64,000 nucleotides of DNA from Telluria beijingensis (lineage in GTDB: Bacteria; Pseudomonadota; Gammaproteobacteria; Burkholderiales; Burkholderiaceae_D), in assembly GCF_030770395.1 (NCBI RefSeq), contig NZ_CP132480.1, positions 474,153 to 538,152 on the forward strand, written 5' to 3'. How positions within the stretch are numbered: the first letter of the stretch is position 1; each line of letters begins with the position of its first letter. The notes under the pieces were generated by a model. That model worked only from the letters and a program-made list of their open reading frames with translations, had not been told where the DNA came from and did not search any database. The translations under genes were made by a program, and so were the position numbers. Positions 61,914 through 64,000 of this stretch are shown here, one piece after another.

Positions 61914-63071
61914 TCACTGGGCGACCGGTAGCGCCACCTCGCGCGCCTGGGCTGCGGCTTCAACCCTGGGTTGCGCCGCCTCTTGCGCCGATGGCGCCGC
62001 CAGCGCAGCCACCTCGGCCGCTTCACCGGCGTCCAGCGTCGGCGCCGCGTCTGGATAGGGACGGCTCAGGTCCAGCCGTACTGCGTACTGCACGCCATTG
62101 CGCACGGCGCTGGCCGCGTTCTGGCCGGCGTCGTTGATCGCCTCGGGATAGATGAAAGTCCACCCCAGCTTGGGATCGATGAGCTTACTCAGGCTCTGCA
62201 TTCTGTTGCCACGCCAGATGAAGCCGCCCAGTTGGTCGCTGTTGCCGACGATGTGAGCGTGGTTGTTGATGCCCTTGCCTTCGCTGAAACGCAATCCGTT
62301 GGCCGGGCTGGGATCGATATTGACCAGGCGCCCGTTGCTGTAGAAGAAGGCGACGCGGTCGTGCGGTCCACCGGTGGTCACCGAGGCATAGCCGGTTGCC
62401 TGGCCGCGGTCGTTGATCGCCAGGGCGCGGTTCGGTTCCCAGCCAAAGCCGCCCAGGTCGCGAAATTTCCCCTTGGTCCAGATGACGGCGAGAAACGGCT
62501 GCTCCGGTACGCCCCATGGGCCGGACTCCGCGGCGACCTGGTTGCGGTTATTGATGGCATACGCCTGGGTGGTGGGATCTTCGGTCGCGATGCTGCCCAG
62601 GTCGCGCACACTGCCGTTCGGCACGCGCAGGACGCTGAGCGGATAGATGGTCCCCGGCGGATTGGCCCGCCCGACGATATAACCGGCGTTGTTGATGTCG
62701 ATGTAGTAGGTGTTGCCGTAGATGGCGCCGAGGTTGCGCTGCTTGCCGCAAGCATAGAGATAACCTTGCGACCGGCCATCGGCGCCTGTCCAGTTGCCGA
62801 GCACCTCGCCCTTGTCGTTGATGGCGACCGCATTGCTGGACCCCCCGCCCAGCGGCCCCAGCACCACCACGCCCTTGCCGCGGTTGACGAAACCGCGGCT
62901 GGCGTTGGCGCCGACCTGATAGCGGCCAACCACCGCGCCAGTGCTGTTGATGTCGGCGGCCGTGCTGTTGGCGGGGCCCACGATGGTCACCCTGTATTCG
63001 GGATAGGCCCAGGAGGCGCCCGCCACGGCGAACGAGGCCAGGGCCAGGCCCAGATGCTGAAGCATATTCAT
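61914..63071 (-). CDS. Secreted HAF-repeat protein, copy A
   Basis: The 385-aa protein has a signal peptide (LGLALASFAVAGASWA) and about eight repeats of the pattern Asp-Leu-Gly...Ala-Ile-Asn-x-x-Gly-x-(V/A)-x-Gly. Examples are AVAINDKGEVLGNW, AYAINNRNQVAAES and ALAINDRGQATGYA. The family is called HAF repeats and is predicted to form a beta-propeller-like extracellular structure. An Ala-rich tail ends EVALPVAQ. AAAGGGA lies seven bases before the ATG at 63,071. A related gene is encoded directly upstream, 68 bp away. Function unknown. Confidence 0.82.
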   Translation of the reverse strand: MNMLQHLGLALASFAVAGASWAYPEYRVTIVGPANSTAADINSTGAVVGRYQVGANASRGFVNRGKGVVVLGPLGGGSSNAVAINDKGEVLGNWTGADGRSQGYLYACGKQRNLGAIYGNTYYIDINNAGYIVGRANPPGTIYPLSVLRVPNGSVRDLGSIATEDPTTQAYAINNRNQVAAESGPWGVPEQPFLAVIWTKGKFRDLGGFGWEPNRALAINDRGQATGYASVTTGGPHDRVAFFYSNGRLVNIDPSPANGLRFSEGKGINNHAHIVGNSDQLGGFIWRGNRMQSLSKLIDPKLGWTFIYPEAINDAGQNAASAVRNGVQYAVRLDLSRPYPDAAPTLDAGEAAEVAALAAPSAQEAAQPRVEAAAQAREVALPVAQ

Positions 63072-63139
63072 GATCGTCCCTTTCAAAAGATGATGCATCG
63101 AAGGAGCGCGCCCCGGATGCGGCGCGCATCCTTGTCGTC

Positions 63140-64000
63140 TTATTGGGCCACGGGTTTCGCCACTTCTTTCGCCACCCCCTCGGCTTCCTCCCGCGCCCGC
63201 TTCGCTGCGGCCGCGGCCGACAGCGGCGCCTCCACCGCCGGCTCTTCGTCATGCTCCGCCGGCGCCACCGCATCCACGTGCGGCTTGATCAGGTCGAGCC
63301 GCACCGCGTAGCGCACGCCGTTGCGGAAGGCGTTCGCCGCGATCTGCCCCGCGTCGTTGATGGCTTGGGGGTCGCGGATGTCCCAGCCCAGCGCCGGATT
63401 GATCAGCGCATTCAGGCTCTGCATCTTCTTGCCGCGCCAGATGAAGCCGGACAGGTGATTGCTGCTGCCGACGATGTGGCCGCGGTTGTTGATGCCGGTG
63501 CCGTCGCTGAAGCGCTCCTCGCTGGCCGGGCGGCCGTCGATGTCGACCAGGTGGCCGCGGCTGTAGTAGAAGGCCACCCGGTTGCGAAAGCCTCCCTGCA
63601 CCGAGGCGTAGCCGGTGGCCTGGCCGCGGTCGTTGATCGCCTGCGCGCCCATCGGTTCCTGGCCCAGGCTGCCCAGGTCGCGCAGCTTGCCCTTGGTCCA
63701 GATGAAGGCGTGCAGCGGCTGGTCGGGGAAGGTCAGCGGGCCGGATTCGCCGGCGACCTGGTTTTTGTTGTTGAGTGCCTGGCCGAAGGTGAGCGGGGGC
63801 GCGTCCGGGAAGTCGTTGGGCAGGTCGCCGAGCGCGGTCAAGGCGCCGCCAGGCGCGCGCAGGTAGCTGGTAGTGCCGTCGTTGAGCGGCGCGTCGACCG
63901 CGGATACCGCGATGTAGCCGGCATTGTTGATGTCGTGCCAGTTGGTGGAGCGGCCGCCGATGGTGCCGAGGTCGCGGATCCTGGCGCAGTCGTAGAGGAA
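63140..64000 (-). CDS. Secreted HAF-repeat protein, copy B (5' end outside window)
   Basis: The 286 codons present carry the same repeats as copy A, including IWTKGKLRDLGSLGQEPMG, AQAINDRGQATGYASV and the FIWRGKKMQSLNALINP block. The tail ends EVAKPVAQ, matching copy A's ending. The repeat-poor tail is longer and Ala/Glu-rich. The frame is open to the window edge, so the signal peptide is out of view. The two genes are clear tandem duplicates. Confidence 0.85.
   Translation of the reverse strand, partial: FLYDCARIRDLGTIGGRSTNWHDINNAGYIAVSAVDAPLNDGTTSYLRAPGGALTALGDLPNDFPDAPPLTFGQALNNKNQVAGESGPLTFPDQPLHAFIWTKGKLRDLGSLGQEPMGAQAINDRGQATGYASVQGGFRNRVAFYYSRGHLVDIDGRPASEERFSDGTGINNRGHIVGSSNHLSGFIWRGKKMQSLNALINPALGWDIRDPQAINDAGQIAANAFRNGVRYAVRLDLIKPHVDAVAPAEHDEEPAVEAPLSAAAAAKRAREEAEGVAKEVAKPVAQ

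Overview
The window reads as a high-GC betaproteobacterial chromosome, most likely Oxalobacteraceae (Massilia/Telluria/Duganella-like). The reasons are strong GC bias at third positions, a PEP-CTERM-tailed envelope protein, HAF-repeat secreted proteins, REP-like intergenic repeats, and a betaproteobacterial set of housekeeping genes. The genus is an inference; no rRNA is present.

Bases 1-41,240 are core chromosome. They hold a partial HDOD gene, GST, DUF1697, a PEP-CTERM protein, an FtsH-like AAA metalloprotease, a PhzF-family enzyme, a Rof-like Rho-binding protein and a YbaL-type antiporter. Next comes an array of four identical tRNA-Met(CAT) genes with an exact 140-bp period, then mutL-miaA, a cyclophilin, a DedA protein, an alpha-carbonic anhydrase, tsaE-amiC-yeaD with divergent queG, and a DctS/DctR-like two-component pair divergent from a DctP-type binding protein. 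These are followed by ogt-xerD, two endonuclease/exonuclease/phosphatase-fold proteins, ybaK, plsY, a DsbA-like protein, tsaD, aroG, ybiB, a flavoprotein, and the macromolecular-synthesis cluster rpsU-yqeY-dnaG-rpoD.

Bases 41,275-60,515 are a genomic island inserted in the 3' end of a tRNA(CAT) gene just downstream of rpoD. It is bounded by a 54-bp perfect direct repeat that extends to 67 bp with one mismatch. It carries a tyrosine integrase at the right end, with TGTAGGC arm-type repeats at 11-bp spacing near both ends. It also has a MobV-like relaxase with an overlapping small HTH gene but no visible conjugation machinery, so it looks like a mobilisable element. The cargo is mainly anti-phage defence. 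The first part is a four-gene unit: HTH protein, SNF2-type helicase, type III Mod and type III Res. The second is an HNH endonuclease. The third is an OLD-family nuclease overlapping a UvrD-like helicase, which matches the Gabija (class 2 OLD) layout. There is also a decayed serine resolvase and a DUF2384-domain protein divergent from an XRE regulator. The island is more AT-rich than its flanks, most of all in the Mod recognition region and around 50.4-52.6 kb.

Beyond the right attachment site the original tRNA terminator palindrome survives, followed by an AT-rich stretch with another HTH protein. Core-like sequence then resumes with an unknown 203-aa protein and two tandem HAF-repeat secreted proteins, the second cut by the window end. 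The most unusual material is the SNF2-Mod-Res operon, the HNH protein with an unassigned N-terminus, the island's hairpin repeats and the attachment architecture.
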